Source: Mycobacterium botniense
Lineage (GTDB): Bacteria; Actinomycetota; Actinomycetes; Mycobacteriales; Mycobacteriaceae
DNA: 64,000 nt
NCBI RefSeq assembly: GCF_010723305.1
Contig: NZ_BLKW01000004.1
Span: 744,001 to 808,000 of the forward strand
Direction of reading: 5' to 3'
Shown: piece by piece, positions 39,363 to 49,025 of the stretch
Layout: each line of letters starts with the position of its first letter
Position numbering within the stretch: position 1 is the first letter of the stretch
Notes under the pieces: generated by a model
What the model was told of the DNA's origin: nothing
Seen by the model: the letters and a program-made list of their open reading frames with translations, nothing else
Databases searched by the model: none
Translations under genes and position numbers: made by a program

Positions 39363-40703
39363 TTAGCGGTGTGCGGCGGCGTTGGCCGCTAGCTGCGCGC
39401 TTCGAAGGGTTTTCGCGACATCGGCGTGTCCGAGGAACATTTCGTCAAAATACGGTTTGAGCGCCTGATATCCCGCAGCGAAACCCGCTCCGCCAGGAGC
39501 CGGGATGCGCGGGCCGTCGAGTACCGCGAAGAACGGTGTCACGTCGACACCCCGGGCATGCCAATAACCGAAGTAAACACGCTGAGCCGACAAGACCGCC
39601 GGAATGGCGATACCGCGCTGTCCCAGGTACGTGTTACCCCGTTGGCTGCCCATCCAGGCAAGGACCTGACGAACCGCATCAGGATGCTTGGATGCCGAAT
39701 TACCCGCTGCAGCAATCCCATTTGTGACGCTGACGCGGCCTTTCGGGCCGGCGGGCAGCAGCGCCACACCCCAGCGGAATTTCGCTTCCTCGGCCACCGT
39801 TGCCAGGTTGTAGGTGCCCGACTGGAAAAGGGCCATTTTGCCGGCCAAGAACTGATTGCGGCAGAAATCACCGTTGTCGTTGGTTGCCGATGCCGGTGGT
39901 GCCACGTGGTCGCGGTTGATCAAACCGACCAGGTAGCGGAAGGCGTCGACGGCAGCCGGATTATCGAATGCGAACTCGTCGCCGCGCTGGAACACGCCGC
40001 CGGCCGAGCCGATGTAGTTCAAATAGATGCCTTGGGGGTCGTTGGCGGCGTTGTAACCCCACTGCCGGACCCGCAGAGGGTCGAAACCCGGTGTGTCCGC
40101 GGTATGTCCGTCGGCATCGATGGTCAGCCGGGCCAGCAGCGGGCGTAGGGTGTCATCCTCACCCGGACTCCACCGCAATGTCCCCAACACGGCCGGGTCG
40201 ATGCCGGACGCTGCCAGCAGATCCGCGTTGTAATAGACCGCGATCCCGGCATCGGTTAGCTGCGGCACACCCCACAGCACCCCGCCGCGGGTGAACTGGG
40301 CAACCACCGAGGGCTCCCAGCTTTTCACAGCGGGCCTACCCAGCAACGCCCCGATGTCCATCAGGCGGCCGCTGTCGGCGTAGCCGGCGAGGTAGGCGTT
40401 GGACAGCCAAAAGATGTCGTCTGCGCTGCCGCCGGCCACATCGGTGCGCAGAGTGCTGAAATAGGTTGAGTAGGGTACCACATTGGTGCGCACCTCGATG
40501 CCGCGATGCGCTCGGCTGAACTCCTCAAACGATTGCCGGTATGCCGCGGCGACCTGTTCGTCCCACAGCCGCACCGTCACCATCGTCGTGCCGCCGCGGG
40601 GTTGGGCTGACACGTCCAACAGCACCGCCATCGCCCCCAGCAGCACGGCCAGCAGCACAACCGAGACGGCTACCAGTGTGGAATACTTTGGCCGCCAGCT
40701 CAT
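39363..40703 (-). CDS. uspC: sugar ABC transporter substrate-binding protein UspC
   Basis: 446 residues from ATG (MSWRPKYSTLVAV). N-terminal signal anchor (residues 8-32) without a lipobox Cys, then a cluster-B-type solute-binding protein: VRLWDEQVAAAYRQSFEEFSRAHRGIEVRTNVV, DDIFWLSNAYLAGYADSGRLMDI, GVPQLTDAGIAVYYNADLL and FLAGKMALFQSGTYNL. M. tuberculosis UspC binds amino-sugar-type glycans. The start overlaps the uspB stop by four bases. Order uspA-uspB-uspC, with no ATPase in the operon: a shared ATPase must be encoded elsewhere. Confidence 0.92.
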   Translation of the reverse strand: MSWRPKYSTLVAVSVVLLAVLLGAMAVLLDVSAQPRGGTTMVTVRLWDEQVAAAYRQSFEEFSRAHRGIEVRTNVVPYSTYFSTLRTDVAGGSADDIFWLSNAYLAGYADSGRLMDIGALLGRPAVKSWEPSVVAQFTRGGVLWGVPQLTDAGIAVYYNADLLAASGIDPAVLGTLRWSPGEDDTLRPLLARLTIDADGHTADTPGFDPLRVRQWGYNAANDPQGIYLNYIGSAGGVFQRGDEFAFDNPAAVDAFRYLVGLINRDHVAPPASATNDNGDFCRNQFLAGKMALFQSGTYNLATVAEEAKFRWGVALLPAGPKGRVSVTNGIAAAGNSASKHPDAVRQVLAWMGSQRGNTYLGQRGIAIPAVLSAQRVYFGYWHARGVDVTPFFAVLDGPRIPAPGGAGFAAGYQALKPYFDEMFLGHADVAKTLRSAQLAANAAAHR

Positions 40704-41515
40704 TTCAGTCCAGTCACGACGATAGACCGCACGATGTGACGCTGGAGGGCCACGAACACGATGATCAGCGGCACGATCGCTAGTGTGGTCGCGGCCATCA
40801 CCAGCGTCCACTGTGCGTTATAGCGGGACTGCAGTGCCGCGGTCGCCACCGTCAGCACCCGCCAGTTGGGTCCGCTGGTGATCACCAGCGGCCACATGAA
40901 ATTGTTCCACTGCGAGACCACGGTGATCAGCAACAGGGTGACCAGGACCGGCCGGCTCGACGGCACCACCACATGCACGATCACGTCCAGGGTATTGGCG
41001 CCGTCCAGCCGCGCGGCGTTGACCAGGTCGTCGGGTATAGCACGAAAGTACTCCCGCAGCATAAAAATAGCGTAGGGTGAGCCGAACAGGAACGGCAGCA
41101 CCAACGCCCAGAACGTGTTGCGCAGGCCCAGTTGAGCCATCATCAGATACAGCGGTACCACCGTGACCGTCGGAGGCACCATCAACGTCGCAACGTACAC
41201 CCAAAACAGGGCGTCGCGGCCCGGAAACTGCAACCGGGCGAACGCGTAGGAAGCCAGGACCGAAAAGCTCAGCTGGCCAAGCACGATCACCGCCGTCATC
41301 ACCGCGGTGACGGCCAGCGCCCGGCCGAATCCAGCACCAATCAGCTGTGCATAGTTGGCCAACGTCGGGGGCCGCGGCCAGGCCAGCGGCGTACCCGTCG
41401 CGAACTGGTGCGCTGTGGTGAACGACGTCAGCAACCCGAGAGCGAACGGCCCCAACGTGATCAGCGCACCGACCAGCAGACCGGCGTAGATCACAGCGGA
41501 TTTAAGTGAGCTCAT
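40700..41515 (-). CDS. uspB: sugar ABC transporter permease UspB
   Basis: 271 residues from ATG (MSSLKSAVIYAG); an earlier start would overlap uspA more. MalG-type permease with six helices and the EAA loop AARLDGANTLDVIVHVVVP (near 190-208) that contacts the ATPase. Overlaps uspA by 14 bases and uspC by four. Confidence 0.92.
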   Translation of the reverse strand: MSSLKSAVIYAGLLVGALITLGPFALGLLTSFTTAHQFATGTPLAWPRPPTLANYAQLIGAGFGRALAVTAVMTAVIVLGQLSFSVLASYAFARLQFPGRDALFWVYVATLMVPPTVTVVPLYLMMAQLGLRNTFWALVLPFLFGSPYAIFMLREYFRAIPDDLVNAARLDGANTLDVIVHVVVPSSRPVLVTLLLITVVSQWNNFMWPLVITSGPNWRVLTVATAALQSRYNAQWTLVMAATTLAIVPLIIVFVALQRHIVRSIVVTGLK

Positions 41516-42386
41516 AGCTGATCCGCCGCCGAAAATACAGACGTTGGACGACAGTGACACCCAGCAGCAGGGCGAACAGCACGATCGACATCACCGCAGC
41601 CCGCCCGATAGCGGCCGACTCGAACGCCTCGACGTAAATACGGTGGGCGACCAAGTCGGTGCGTCCCGCCGGACCGCCGCCGGTCAACACATAGACAGTA
41701 TCGAAAACCTGTGCAGCGCTGATGATTCCGGTGAGAAGCACGAAGAACGTGGTGGGTCTCAGCATCGGCAGCGTGATGCGCCGGAAACGCTGCCAGGCGG
41801 TGGCGCCGTCGACACGTGCGGCGGCGTGGATGTCAGCGGGGATGGCCAGAATGCCCGCGAGGAAAAACAACGCGACGTAGCCGACGTTGGTCCACACCAC
41901 GACTGCCGAGACCACCGGCAGCGCCAGGCGCGGATCGGTCAGCCATTCGATACGATGCCCCAGCAGCGCGGCGACCGCGCCGTCGGTGGGTGCGAGGATC
42001 CAGCGCCACAACACCGCGATCGCCAGCGGCGCGCAGATCCACGGCAGCACGTAGAGCACGCGGAACACCCCGCTGCCGGGCAGGCCGCGCGCCAGCATCG
42101 CCGCGGCCAGCAGGCCCAGTAGGGTCTGCGCGGGCACCACAATGGCCACGAACACCAGTGTGACCAGCAGCGAGTTGCCGAAGCTCGGGTCGCTGAGCAC
42201 GGCGCGCCAATTGTCCAGCCCGACATACTCGATGGGGCCCAGCAGGTCCCAGCGGTGCAAGCTGAGCCAGACCACAACGAGAATCGGCAGCACGAGGAAC
42301 GCGACCACGCCGAACAGGCTGGGGGCAAGCAGCGCGTACCCCAGCACGGTGGAGCGGTGCTTCAGCGATAGCCCGGTCTCGGCCAT
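41502..42386 (-). CDS. uspA: sugar ABC transporter permease UspA
   Basis: 294 residues from ATG (MAETGLSLKHRST). MalF-type permease: six helices and the EAA loop AARVDGATAWQRFRRITLP (near 210). Pairs with UspB in the membrane. Divergent from the TldD-like gene, 32 bases apart, so promoters must overlap. Confidence 0.92.
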   Translation of the reverse strand: MAETGLSLKHRSTVLGYALLAPSLFGVVAFLVLPILVVVWLSLHRWDLLGPIEYVGLDNWRAVLSDPSFGNSLLVTLVFVAIVVPAQTLLGLLAAAMLARGLPGSGVFRVLYVLPWICAPLAIAVLWRWILAPTDGAVAALLGHRIEWLTDPRLALPVVSAVVVWTNVGYVALFFLAGILAIPADIHAAARVDGATAWQRFRRITLPMLRPTTFFVLLTGIISAAQVFDTVYVLTGGGPAGRTDLVAHRIYVEAFESAAIGRAAVMSIVLFALLLGVTVVQRLYFRRRISYELT

Positions 42387-42418
42387 GGGTGTATTAAAGC
42401 GGTCGTTACGGTGGACTG

Positions 42419-43936
42419 GTGACATCGAACCGAGGGATTGATGCCGATTTCTTGGAACTGCCGCGCCGGGAGCTGGCCGATGCGGCGCTGTCGACGGCCA
42501 CCGCAGCCGGGGCCAGTCATGCCGATCTGCGGGTCCACCGCATCACCACCGAGTACATCCAGCTGCGTGACGGTGAGCTGGAGACCGCCGTCGTCGACCG
42601 TGAGCTCGGCCTGGCGGTGCGGGTGATCGTCAACGGCACCTGGGGGTTCGCCTCCCACGCCGAGCTGGCGCCGCCGGTGGCGGCCGACACCGCGCGCCGG
42701 GCGGTGCAGGTGGCCACCACCCTGGCGCCGCTGAACACCGAGCGTGTCGAGCTGGCGCCCGAGCCGGTATACCCCGACGCCACCTGGGTGTCGAGTTACC
42801 AGGTCGACCCGTTCACCGTACCCACCGCCGACAAGATCGCGGTGCTGCAAGAGTATTCGGGCCGGTTGCTGGCCGCCGACGGCGTGGATCATGTTTCGGC
42901 CGCCTTGACCGCTGTCAAGGAACACACCTTCTACGCCGACACGTTCGGGTCGTCGATCACCCAGCAGCGAGTGCGGCTGATGCCGCGGATCGAGGCGGTC
43001 GCCGTCGACACCGCGACGGGCGGTTTCGACAGCATGCGCACGCTGGCCCCGCCAACCGCACGCGGCTGGGAGGTGCTGGCCGGCGACGAGGTGTGGAACT
43101 GGACCGAGGAGCTCGCGCAAATACCGTCGCTGCTGGCCGAAAAGGTCAAGGCGCCCACGGTGACGCCGGGCCCGACCGACCTGGTGATCGACCCGTCCAA
43201 CCTGTGGCTGACCATCCACGAATCCATCGGCCACGCAACCGAATACGACCGCGCCATCGGATATGAAGCCGCCTACGCCGGGACGTCGTTCGCCACCCCG
43301 GACAAGCTGGGCAGCCTGCGCTACGGGTCGCCGGTGATGAATGTCACCGCCGATCGCACCGTCGAGTTCGGTTTAGCCAGCGTCGGTTACGACGACGAAG
43401 GGGTCGCCGCGCAGAGCTGGGACCTGGTGCGGGACGGGATCTTCGTCGGCTACCAGCTCGACCGGGCGTTCGCGCTGCGGCTCGGCCAGCCACGCTCCAA
43501 CGGCTGCTCGTATGCCGACTCGCCGCATCACGTGCCGATCCAGCGGATGGCCAACGTGTCGCTGCAACCCAGCCCCGACGATCTCAGCACCGCTGACCTG
43601 ATCGCCCGCGTTGAGGACGGCATCTACATCGTCGGGGACAAATCATGGTCGATTGACATGCAGCGCTACAACTTTCAGTTCACCGGCCAGCGCTTCTTCC
43701 GCATCCGCGGCGGGCGGGTGGACGGGCAACTGCGCGACGTCGCCTACCAGTCCACCACCACCGATTTTTGGAACTCCATGGAGGCCGTGGGCGGGGCGTC
43801 GACATGGCGGCTGGGCGGCGCCTTCAACTGCGGCAAAGCCCAGCCCGGGCAGGTCGCCGCCGTCAGCCACGGCTGCCCGTCGGCGTTGTTCCGCGGCGTC
43901 AACGTGCTCAACACCCGCACCGAGGCCCGCCGATGA
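42419..43936 (+). CDS. tldD: TldD-family metalloprotease (Rv2315c-like)
   Basis: 505 residues from a GTG. The zinc motif HESIGHATEYD (HExxxH, near 262-272) is intact. N-terminal domain DLRVHRITTEYIQLRDGELETAVVD, and GLAVRVIVNGTWGFASHAEL are typical of TldD/PmbA. With its partner TldE/PmbA it forms a heterodimeric protease (peptide maturation or toxin processing). Last base overlaps the next ATG (ATGA). Same length as M. tuberculosis Rv2315c. Confidence 0.92.
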   Translation: MTSNRGIDADFLELPRRELADAALSTATAAGASHADLRVHRITTEYIQLRDGELETAVVDRELGLAVRVIVNGTWGFASHAELAPPVAADTARRAVQVATTLAPLNTERVELAPEPVYPDATWVSSYQVDPFTVPTADKIAVLQEYSGRLLAADGVDHVSAALTAVKEHTFYADTFGSSITQQRVRLMPRIEAVAVDTATGGFDSMRTLAPPTARGWEVLAGDEVWNWTEELAQIPSLLAEKVKAPTVTPGPTDLVIDPSNLWLTIHESIGHATEYDRAIGYEAAYAGTSFATPDKLGSLRYGSPVMNVTADRTVEFGLASVGYDDEGVAAQSWDLVRDGIFVGYQLDRAFALRLGQPRSNGCSYADSPHHVPIQRMANVSLQPSPDDLSTADLIARVEDGIYIVGDKSWSIDMQRYNFQFTGQRFFRIRGGRVDGQLRDVAYQSTTTDFWNSMEAVGGASTWRLGGAFNCGKAQPGQVAAVSHGCPSALFRGVNVLNTRTEARR

Positions 43937-45303
43937 TCAGCGCACAGTTGCTCGTCGAGATCGCCCTCGACGCCGCCGCCCGGGGACGGGTCGACGAGAC
44001 CATGGTGCTGGTCACCGACCGCTCCGAGGCGTCGCTGCGCTGGGCCAACAACTCCATGACCACCAACGGGGTGTCAACCAGCCGCACGACCACGGTGATT
44101 TCGATTGTCCGCGAAGGGGATAGCGCCCGCGTCGGCTCACTGCGCTCCGCGGAGGTGGACCCGTCGGCGGTTCCGGGGTTGGTGGCCGCGTCCCAGCAGG
44201 CGGCATGGTCTGCGCCGCAGGCGCGCGACGTCGCACCCCTGATCAGCGCTGCCGATGTGCCCGGGGACTGGGATGATGCGGTCTCCGGCACCGGGGCCGA
44301 GGTGTTCGCGAGTATCAGCGGCCCGCTCAGTCGGGGCTTCCGCGGCGCCGACCAGCTGTACGGGTTCGCGCATCACGTCGTGGAGACGACATTTCTGGCG
44401 TCGTCGACAGGGCTGCGGCGTCGCTACACCCAGCCCAGCGGATCGGTGGAGATCAACGCCAAACGCGGCGGCGCCAGCGCCTGGGCGGGTGTGGGCACTC
44501 CCGATTTCGCCGATGTGCCTGCGGATCTGCTGCTTGAGCAGCTGTCGACGCGGCTGGGTTGGGCGGGGCGGACCGTGCAGTTGCCGGCGGGCCGCTACGA
44601 GACGATCATGCCGCCCTCGACGGTGGCCGACCTGATGATCTATATGGCGTGGACGATGAGCGGCCGCGGCGCGCAGGAGGGCCGCACCGCGTTCTCCGCG
44701 CCCGGCGGCGGGACGCGGGTAGGGGAGCGGCTGACACAGTTGCCGCTGACGTTGTACTCCGATCCGTTTGCCCCCGGCCTGGAATGTTCGCCGTTCGTTG
44801 CGGTGTCGGGGTCCTCGGAAACGGTGTCGGTGTTCGACAACGGGATGGATACCGGGCGGGTGGACTGGATCCGCGACGGGGTCATCAACGCGCTGGCCTA
44901 TCCGCGGGGCGCGGCGCGGGAGTTCGGCGCCCCGGTTGCGGTGGCCGCCGACAATCTGCTGATGACCGGCGGTGACGCCGGGCTGGACCAGATGATCGCC
45001 GGTACCGAGCGCGGCCTGTTGTTGACGACGCTGTGGTATATCCGCGTGGTCGACCCGACCACGCTGCTGTTGACCGGGCTCACCCGCGACGGCGTGTATC
45101 TGGTCGAGGACGGCCGGGTGAGCGCGGCGGTCAACAATTTCCGGTTCAACGAGAGCCCGCTTGACTTGCTGCGCCGGGCGACTGAGGCCGGGGTCAGCGA
45201 GGTGACCCTGCCGCGGGAATGGGGCGATTGGGCCACCAGGGCGGCGATGCCGTCGCTGCGGATTCCCGACTTTCACATGTCCTCGGTGAGCCAGGCGCAA
45301 TAA
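43933..45303 (+). CDS. pmbA: PmbA/TldE-family protein (Rv2314c-like)
   Basis: 456 residues. The PmbA half of the pair lacks the zinc histidines, as usual. Recognisable: [38 protein letters not shown] at the N-terminus and the C-terminal barrel ([29 protein letters not shown]). Translationally coupled to tldD. Confidence 0.9.
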   Translation: MISAQLLVEIALDAAARGRVDETMVLVTDRSEASLRWANNSMTTNGVSTSRTTTVISIVREGDSARVGSLRSAEVDPSAVPGLVAASQQAAWSAPQARDVAPLISAADVPGDWDDAVSGTGAEVFASISGPLSRGFRGADQLYGFAHHVVETTFLASSTGLRRRYTQPSGSVEINAKRGGASAWAGVGTPDFADVPADLLLEQLSTRLGWAGRTVQLPAGRYETIMPPSTVADLMIYMAWTMSGRGAQEGRTAFSAPGGGTRVGERLTQLPLTLYSDPFAPGLECSPFVAVSGSSETVSVFDNGMDTGRVDWIRDGVINALAYPRGAAREFGAPVAVAADNLLMTGGDAGLDQMIAGTERGLLLTTLWYIRVVDPTTLLLTGLTRDGVYLVEDGRVSAAVNNFRFNESPLDLLRRATEAGVSEVTLPREWGDWATRAAMPSLRIPDFHMSSVSQAQ

Positions 45304-45310
45304 TTCCCGA

Positions 45311-46147
45311 ATGGGTGTGGGCGAGGAGCTGACGCGGCTGGTGGCGCTCGCGGGCGGTCGGCTCACGGCGCTGGTGCGGCGGGTGTGTGCCCAGACACTT
45401 GGTCTGCCGCCGCTGCCGGTAGAGGTTGCGGTGGACGCGCCCGGGTCGGATACCGAGGCCGTGGTCGCCGAATTCGCCGAGCAGTTCAGCGTTGATGTGT
45501 CGCTGATCGGCGACGAGCAGCGCTCAAGGCTGTGGGCAGCGCTGGGAGACAAGACGTTCGGTGTGGTGACCCAGATGTATATCGCCGACTTCGTGCCGCG
45601 GGTGCGCGCCGGGCTGCAGGCCCTGGACGTCGGCCGCGAATACCTGAGCTGGGTGAATGGGGTCGACGCCTGGGATCACACCAGTGACGCGTCCGATGCG
45701 GTGTTCAGCGGTTTTCTGCCGGCGGTCGCACGGTTGCGTGCGCTCGATGCGCTGACCTCCGAGCTGGTCCGGTTGCGCGGGGCGAGCCAACACCATTGCC
45801 GGTTGTGCAGGTCGCTGCGTGAGACGACGGCCCTGAAGGCGGGCGGGTCGGAGCGGCTCTACGGCGAGATCGAGCGGTTCGAGAATTCCCGGCTGCTCAC
45901 CGACCGGCACAAAGCGGCGCTGCGCTATGTCGACGCGCTGATCTGGTCGCCGGCGCACATTGACCCGCAGGTCGCGGCGGCGGTGCGAGACGGGTTCTCC
46001 GCGGCCGAAGCCGTGGAACTGACTTTCGACGTGATGCGCAACGCCAGCAACAAGATCGCCGTATCGCTGGGCGCTGATGCGCCGCGGGTTCAGCAGGGCA
46101 CCGAGCGGTATGTGATCACCGCCGACGGCCAGACGGTGTTTGGCTGA
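45311..46147 (+). CDS. AhpD/carboxymuconolactone decarboxylase-like protein (Rv2313c-like)
   Basis: 278 residues, eight bases after pmbA, so likely in its operon. AhpD-like core in the second half: [23 protein letters not shown] with C163 and C166 as CxxC, then [44 protein letters not shown]. The first half shows no catalytic motif. A redox or radical role is likely, but unproven. Position and size match Rv2313c. Confidence 0.8.
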   Translation: MGVGEELTRLVALAGGRLTALVRRVCAQTLGLPPLPVEVAVDAPGSDTEAVVAEFAEQFSVDVSLIGDEQRSRLWAALGDKTFGVVTQMYIADFVPRVRAGLQALDVGREYLSWVNGVDAWDHTSDASDAVFSGFLPAVARLRALDALTSELVRLRGASQHHCRLCRSLRETTALKAGGSERLYGEIERFENSRLLTDRHKAALRYVDALIWSPAHIDPQVAAAVRDGFSAAEAVELTFDVMRNASNKIAVSLGADAPRVQQGTERYVITADGQTVFG

Positions 46148-46162
46148 TATCGGGGTCGGTGA

Positions 46163-46477
46163 TCAGAGCGGGATCCAGGCAGAACCTGCCCAAATGCCCC
46201 ACGCCTGATGACCGGGATCCCAGACCGGGTTGACCGACGGGGCCCAGGGCGGCGGTGGCGGCGGTGGCGGCACGTCCGCCGGCGCAAACGGCGGCGCGTA
46301 TTGCGGCGGGGACTGATACCAGGCCGGCATCGGTGGCGGGGGTGTGCACACGTCGGTCCACACGTTGCGCGACCAGTTCGGGTCGCATTGGGCCACACCG
46401 ACTGCCGGCGTCATCACCGCTACAGCCGCCAGCGCCGTCACTGCGGCCCCGACACCGGCGAACCGACGACCAACCAC
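46163..46477 (-). CDS. small secreted proline-rich protein
   Basis: 104 residues. Start chosen at the GTG with GGGAGGA five bases upstream; a longer GTG start at 46507 is possible. Signal peptide VVGRRFAGVGAAVTALAAVAVMTPAVGVAQ, then a cysteine pair (CDPNWSRNVWTDVC), a PPPPMPAWYQSPPQYAPPFAPADVPPPPPPPP linker in the middle and a Trp-rich end (VWDPGHQAWGIWAGSAWIPL, only partly quoted). Similar small secreted Pro/Trp-rich proteins are widespread in mycobacteria; function unknown. Confidence 0.75.
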   Translation of the reverse strand: MVGRRFAGVGAAVTALAAVAVMTPAVGVAQCDPNWSRNVWTDVCTPPPPMPAWYQSPPQYAPPFAPADVPPPPPPPPWAPSVNPVWDPGHQAWGIWAGSAWIPL

Positions 46478-46588
46478 CCTGTCCTCCCGTGCTTTCCTGA
46501 GGGTCACTGTCCCCTGGCCAGGCTCAGCTTATGCCCTTTGACGACGCCCGTGGCGAGAATCCGGGGGGGCTGTCCGTTAGCTCCTCTG

Positions 46589-47000
46589 TCAAGCGGCGAT
46601 GGGTTGTGACTGGTTTTGGTCTGTGAGCATTGCCCGGTAGACGATGTCGGAGAAGCGGCGTTTGAGGACACGTAGGGCTTTGATGCCGCCATCGCCGTTG
46701 CTTTTGCGGCGATCCAGCAGCGCATGTGCTGGGGGATGACCGTGTGCTTGAGTCAGTGCGATGCGGTGCAGAGCGGCGTTGAGTTGGCGGTTCCCGGTGC
46801 GTGACAGGCGGTGTCGTTGTTTGTTTGACGGCCACACCAGTAGCGCTGCGGTGCCATGGAGTCGGGCGAAGGCATCCTTGGAGCCGAACCGGCCCAGGTG
46901 GGCGGTTTCCCCGACGATCTTTGCCGCAGTCAATGCTTCGCAGCCAACGATGGCCGGCAGCGACGGGGCGACGGTGGTCACGCGCTGGTGATCTTGGCGG
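46589..47000 (-). mobile_element. IS110-family transposase C-terminal fragment
   Basis: About 135 codons of an IS110/IS116/IS902-type transposase: LPAIVGCEALTAAKIVGETAHLGRF, HGTAALLVWPSNKQRHRLSRTGNRQLNAALHRIALTQAH, LDRRKSNGDGGIKALRVLKRRFSDIVYRAML. This is the Ser-recombinase-like C-terminal (Tnp_20) domain. The N-terminal DEDD RuvC-like domain is missing. The junction with the neighbouring secreted-protein gene lies near 46,980-47,010. Dead copy. The 80 bases after the stop (46508-46588) may be the element's noncoding end. Confidence 0.8.
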
Positions 47001-47003
47001 TCT

Positions 47004-47627
47004 TCACCAACCAAATCCAATGATCGTGTTCGAAACGGTGGCCAACGCCGCGTCTCCCAACGCGACTACGCCTGCGTGCACGACCCCCTGAGGCAGCGGG
47101 CCGATGTAGTCGCTAGGCGCAGGAAGCGCTGCTGCAATGTCGGCAACCGACGGAGCAGCGGTTGCACTTGTCGTCGCAGCAACAGCGGCTTCCAAGGCTT
47201 GGTCGGTGTCCAGTGAGTTCACGGCTTGTTGGTAGATGGCCTCATCGAACACGTTGCTAAGCAATTGCACCACGCTCGCCTCAATCGGGTTGGAGTGCGC
47301 GATGAGGCAATCTTCAGCAGACAACAGCTGCTGATCCTCAAGCAGGCTGAAGTGTTGCAGGGCGATAGCCTGGTCAATGCCGAATTTGTCAAAAGGGGTG
47401 GCGCTGGTGCCTAAATCCTTTAAAGCGGTACTCAAGTCGCCATCAGCCGTGGAGAGGTCAGAGGTCGCGGTGTCAATAAGTGTCGTGTCGTCGGCCCTGG
47501 CCGGTCCAGCCGCCGCGAGCATGGCCGCAGCCGCAATGGCGCCGCCACCGAGAACCGTCGCGGTACCCCACCGAGCGGCCTGACGACCCCGAGAAACACA
47601 GCAACTCCTCATCCTCTGTGCGATCAC
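47004..47627 (-). CDS. secreted protein of unknown function
   Basis: 207 residues from a GTG with AGAAGAGGA seven bases upstream, a strong site. A signal peptide (twin Arg at 14-17, hydrophobic LGGGAIAAAAMLAAAG, cleavage after ARA) is followed by a helical domain of DTATSDLSTADGDLSTALKDLGTS type and an Ala-rich end. The profile recalls small exported PE-like or DUF-type mycobacterial proteins, but no family is certain. It ends at the IS110 fragment, so the last residues (SNTIIGFGW) may be native or created at the junction. Confidence 0.65.
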   Translation of the reverse strand: MIAQRMRSCCVSRGRQAARWGTATVLGGGAIAAAAMLAAAGPARADDTTLIDTATSDLSTADGDLSTALKDLGTSATPFDKFGIDQAIALQHFSLLEDQQLLSAEDCLIAHSNPIEASVVQLLSNVFDEAIYQQAVNSLDTDQALEAAVAATTSATAAPSVADIAAALPAPSDYIGPLPQGVVHAGVVALGDAALATVSNTIIGFGW

Positions 47628-47653
47628 AGGCCAATCCTCTTCTTAAGTCTTAC

Positions 47654-48595
47654 TCAGGCTGTCCTCAGCAGTATAAGACGGTCAAGTGAAGTTCCGACTA
47701 CTAATCCGAAATTCCCCCTGGCTGGTTGGCGTGTGTGCGTGGGACTGTGGTTTTGGGTGTGGGTGGTGGGGTTTACTCCTACGGGTAGCCAAGGCGGGTG
47801 GGAGACGTCGAGGAGTTCGAGGGCGCGCCGCTGCAGTGGTGTGGGGTTAGTGATCGTGGTGAATGCTGGCATGTCGTCGGCGGGCTGGATCTGGTTGGCG
47901 CAGATGGTGGCTAGATCGGCGAGCAGGCTAGTGAAACTGTGCACGGGGTGGTCGTCCTTGGTACGTTTGCGCGCGGCCGGACTGGCGGCGAATCCGTTGT
48001 CGAGCATCCGCTGGTACATGCCGGCACCGGTCACCAATCCCGGGCATACGACTGAGAAACCGACCGGGGTGTGGCGGTATTCGGCGCGCAGCGCGTGGGT
48101 GAGCGCGATCAGGGCCGCCTTGGTCGCCGAATAGGGCGCCTGGAAGGCACTTCCGGTTTTGGCCAATCCCGACGAAACGAACACGACATGTCCGCGTCCA
48201 CGCGCCAGGATGCCGGGCAACACCGGGCGGGTGAGCAGCATCGCGGCTGTCAGGTTTACCTCGACCATGGTTCGGATCTGATCGGGAGTGGCGTCAGTCA
48301 ACGCGGCGGGTTGCTCGACGCCGGCGTTGTTGACCAGGATGTCGATCGGGGCGAGTTCGCGTTCGGCGCGCTCGATCAGACTGTTTACCGCAGCGGTGTG
48401 TGTCAGGTCCGCGGAAATAGCGAGAGCCTGAACGTTCTTGGCATCCAGATCGCTGACAAGCCTGCTCAGGGGAGCGGTTTGGCGGCCGCATACCGCCACG
48501 GCAGCGCCGGCGTCGGCCAGCGCCAGACAGATGGCGCGGCCGATCCCACCGGATGCGCCGGTGACCAAAGCGGTCTTGGCGGTCAGGTCCTTCAT
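47654..48595 (-). CDS. short-chain dehydrogenase/reductase
   Basis: 313 residues from ATG (MKDLTAKTALVTG), with GAGGAG six bases upstream; an upstream in-frame start adds 23 odd residues. Classical SDR: TGASGGIGRA (NAD(P) binding), NNAG at about 90, VVFVSSGLA and YSATKAALIAL (catalytic Tyr/Lys). The last 40 residues (PTTHTQNHSPTHTRQPARGNFG) are atypical low-complexity and may be read-through past a lesion. Substrate unknown. Confidence 0.8.
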   Translation of the reverse strand: MKDLTAKTALVTGASGGIGRAICLALADAGAAVAVCGRQTAPLSRLVSDLDAKNVQALAISADLTHTAAVNSLIERAERELAPIDILVNNAGVEQPAALTDATPDQIRTMVEVNLTAAMLLTRPVLPGILARGRGHVVFVSSGLAKTGSAFQAPYSATKAALIALTHALRAEYRHTPVGFSVVCPGLVTGAGMYQRMLDNGFAASPAARKRTKDDHPVHSFTSLLADLATICANQIQPADDMPAFTTITNPTPLQRRALELLDVSHPPWLPVGVNPTTHTQNHSPTHTRQPARGNFGLVVGTSLDRLILLRTA

Positions 48596-48672
48596 TGGGC
48601 TCCTCGCTGGATCGTTGCTGTTGTCGGTGCGAACAAAAATCGATCCGGATGTCTCACGCGTCATCGCGGCAC

Positions 48673-48957
48673 GTGACCCTAACTCGCGGGGACGAATACA
48701 TCTTTGTTGTCACGCAGCCAGGATCTCAACGGCAGTGGCACGAAACCGAGCATCTCCGGGGTGAGGTGGCGTTCTCCGCCGCGCAAATCGTTGCCGCGCT
48801 CCAACAGCGCGTTGATGAAAGGAACTTCGTGGTGACATTCGGCGAGAATATGCTCGGCGGCGTCCTCGTGTTTGTAATAGCGGAGCCTAAGGTTAAGCCG
48901 AGGATCTGCAGAGATGGCCTGAGCTCGCCTGGGTTGCTGGTGGATTTCTCGGCTTGA
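48673..48957 (+). CDS. hypothetical protein, doubtful
   Basis: 94 residues from a GTG, divergent from the SDR. The stretch RGDEYIFVVTQPG, then FSAAQIVAALQQRVDERNFVVTFGENMLGG and VLVFVIAEPKVKPR, looks protein-like, but no ribosome site is convincing and no family is recognised. The tail after VKPR is less credible. May be a fragment of a larger lost gene. Confidence 0.35.
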   Translation: MTLTRGDEYIFVVTQPGSQRQWHETEHLRGEVAFSAAQIVAALQQRVDERNFVVTFGENMLGGVLVFVIAEPKVKPRICRDGLSSPGLLVDFSA

Positions 48958-48984
48958 CTAGGACCCAAAGCCATCCGGGGCAAG

Positions 48985-49024
48985 AAAGTGTATTGCACTA
49001 ACTTACAAAGTGCATTACACTTTA
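48985..49024 (+). promoter_or_regulatory. palindromic promoter/operator, probably leaderless start
   Basis: AAAGTGTATTGCACT and AAGTGCATTACACTTT form an inverted repeat (14 of 17 positions pair). Within it are -35 TTGCAC (48993-48998) and -10 TACACT (49016-49021), 17 bases apart. The expected start of transcription falls at or next to the GTG codons at 49026/49029, so the message would be leaderless. The palindrome covers both hexamers, as an autorepression site for the ribbon-helix-helix protein downstream should. Confidence 0.6.
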
Positions 49025-49025
49025 G

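Noticed and set aside
44137..45552. 471-codon minus frame over pmbA
   Set aside because: Shadow of PmbA and of the gene after it; His/Arg-rich, typical of inverted high-GC codons.
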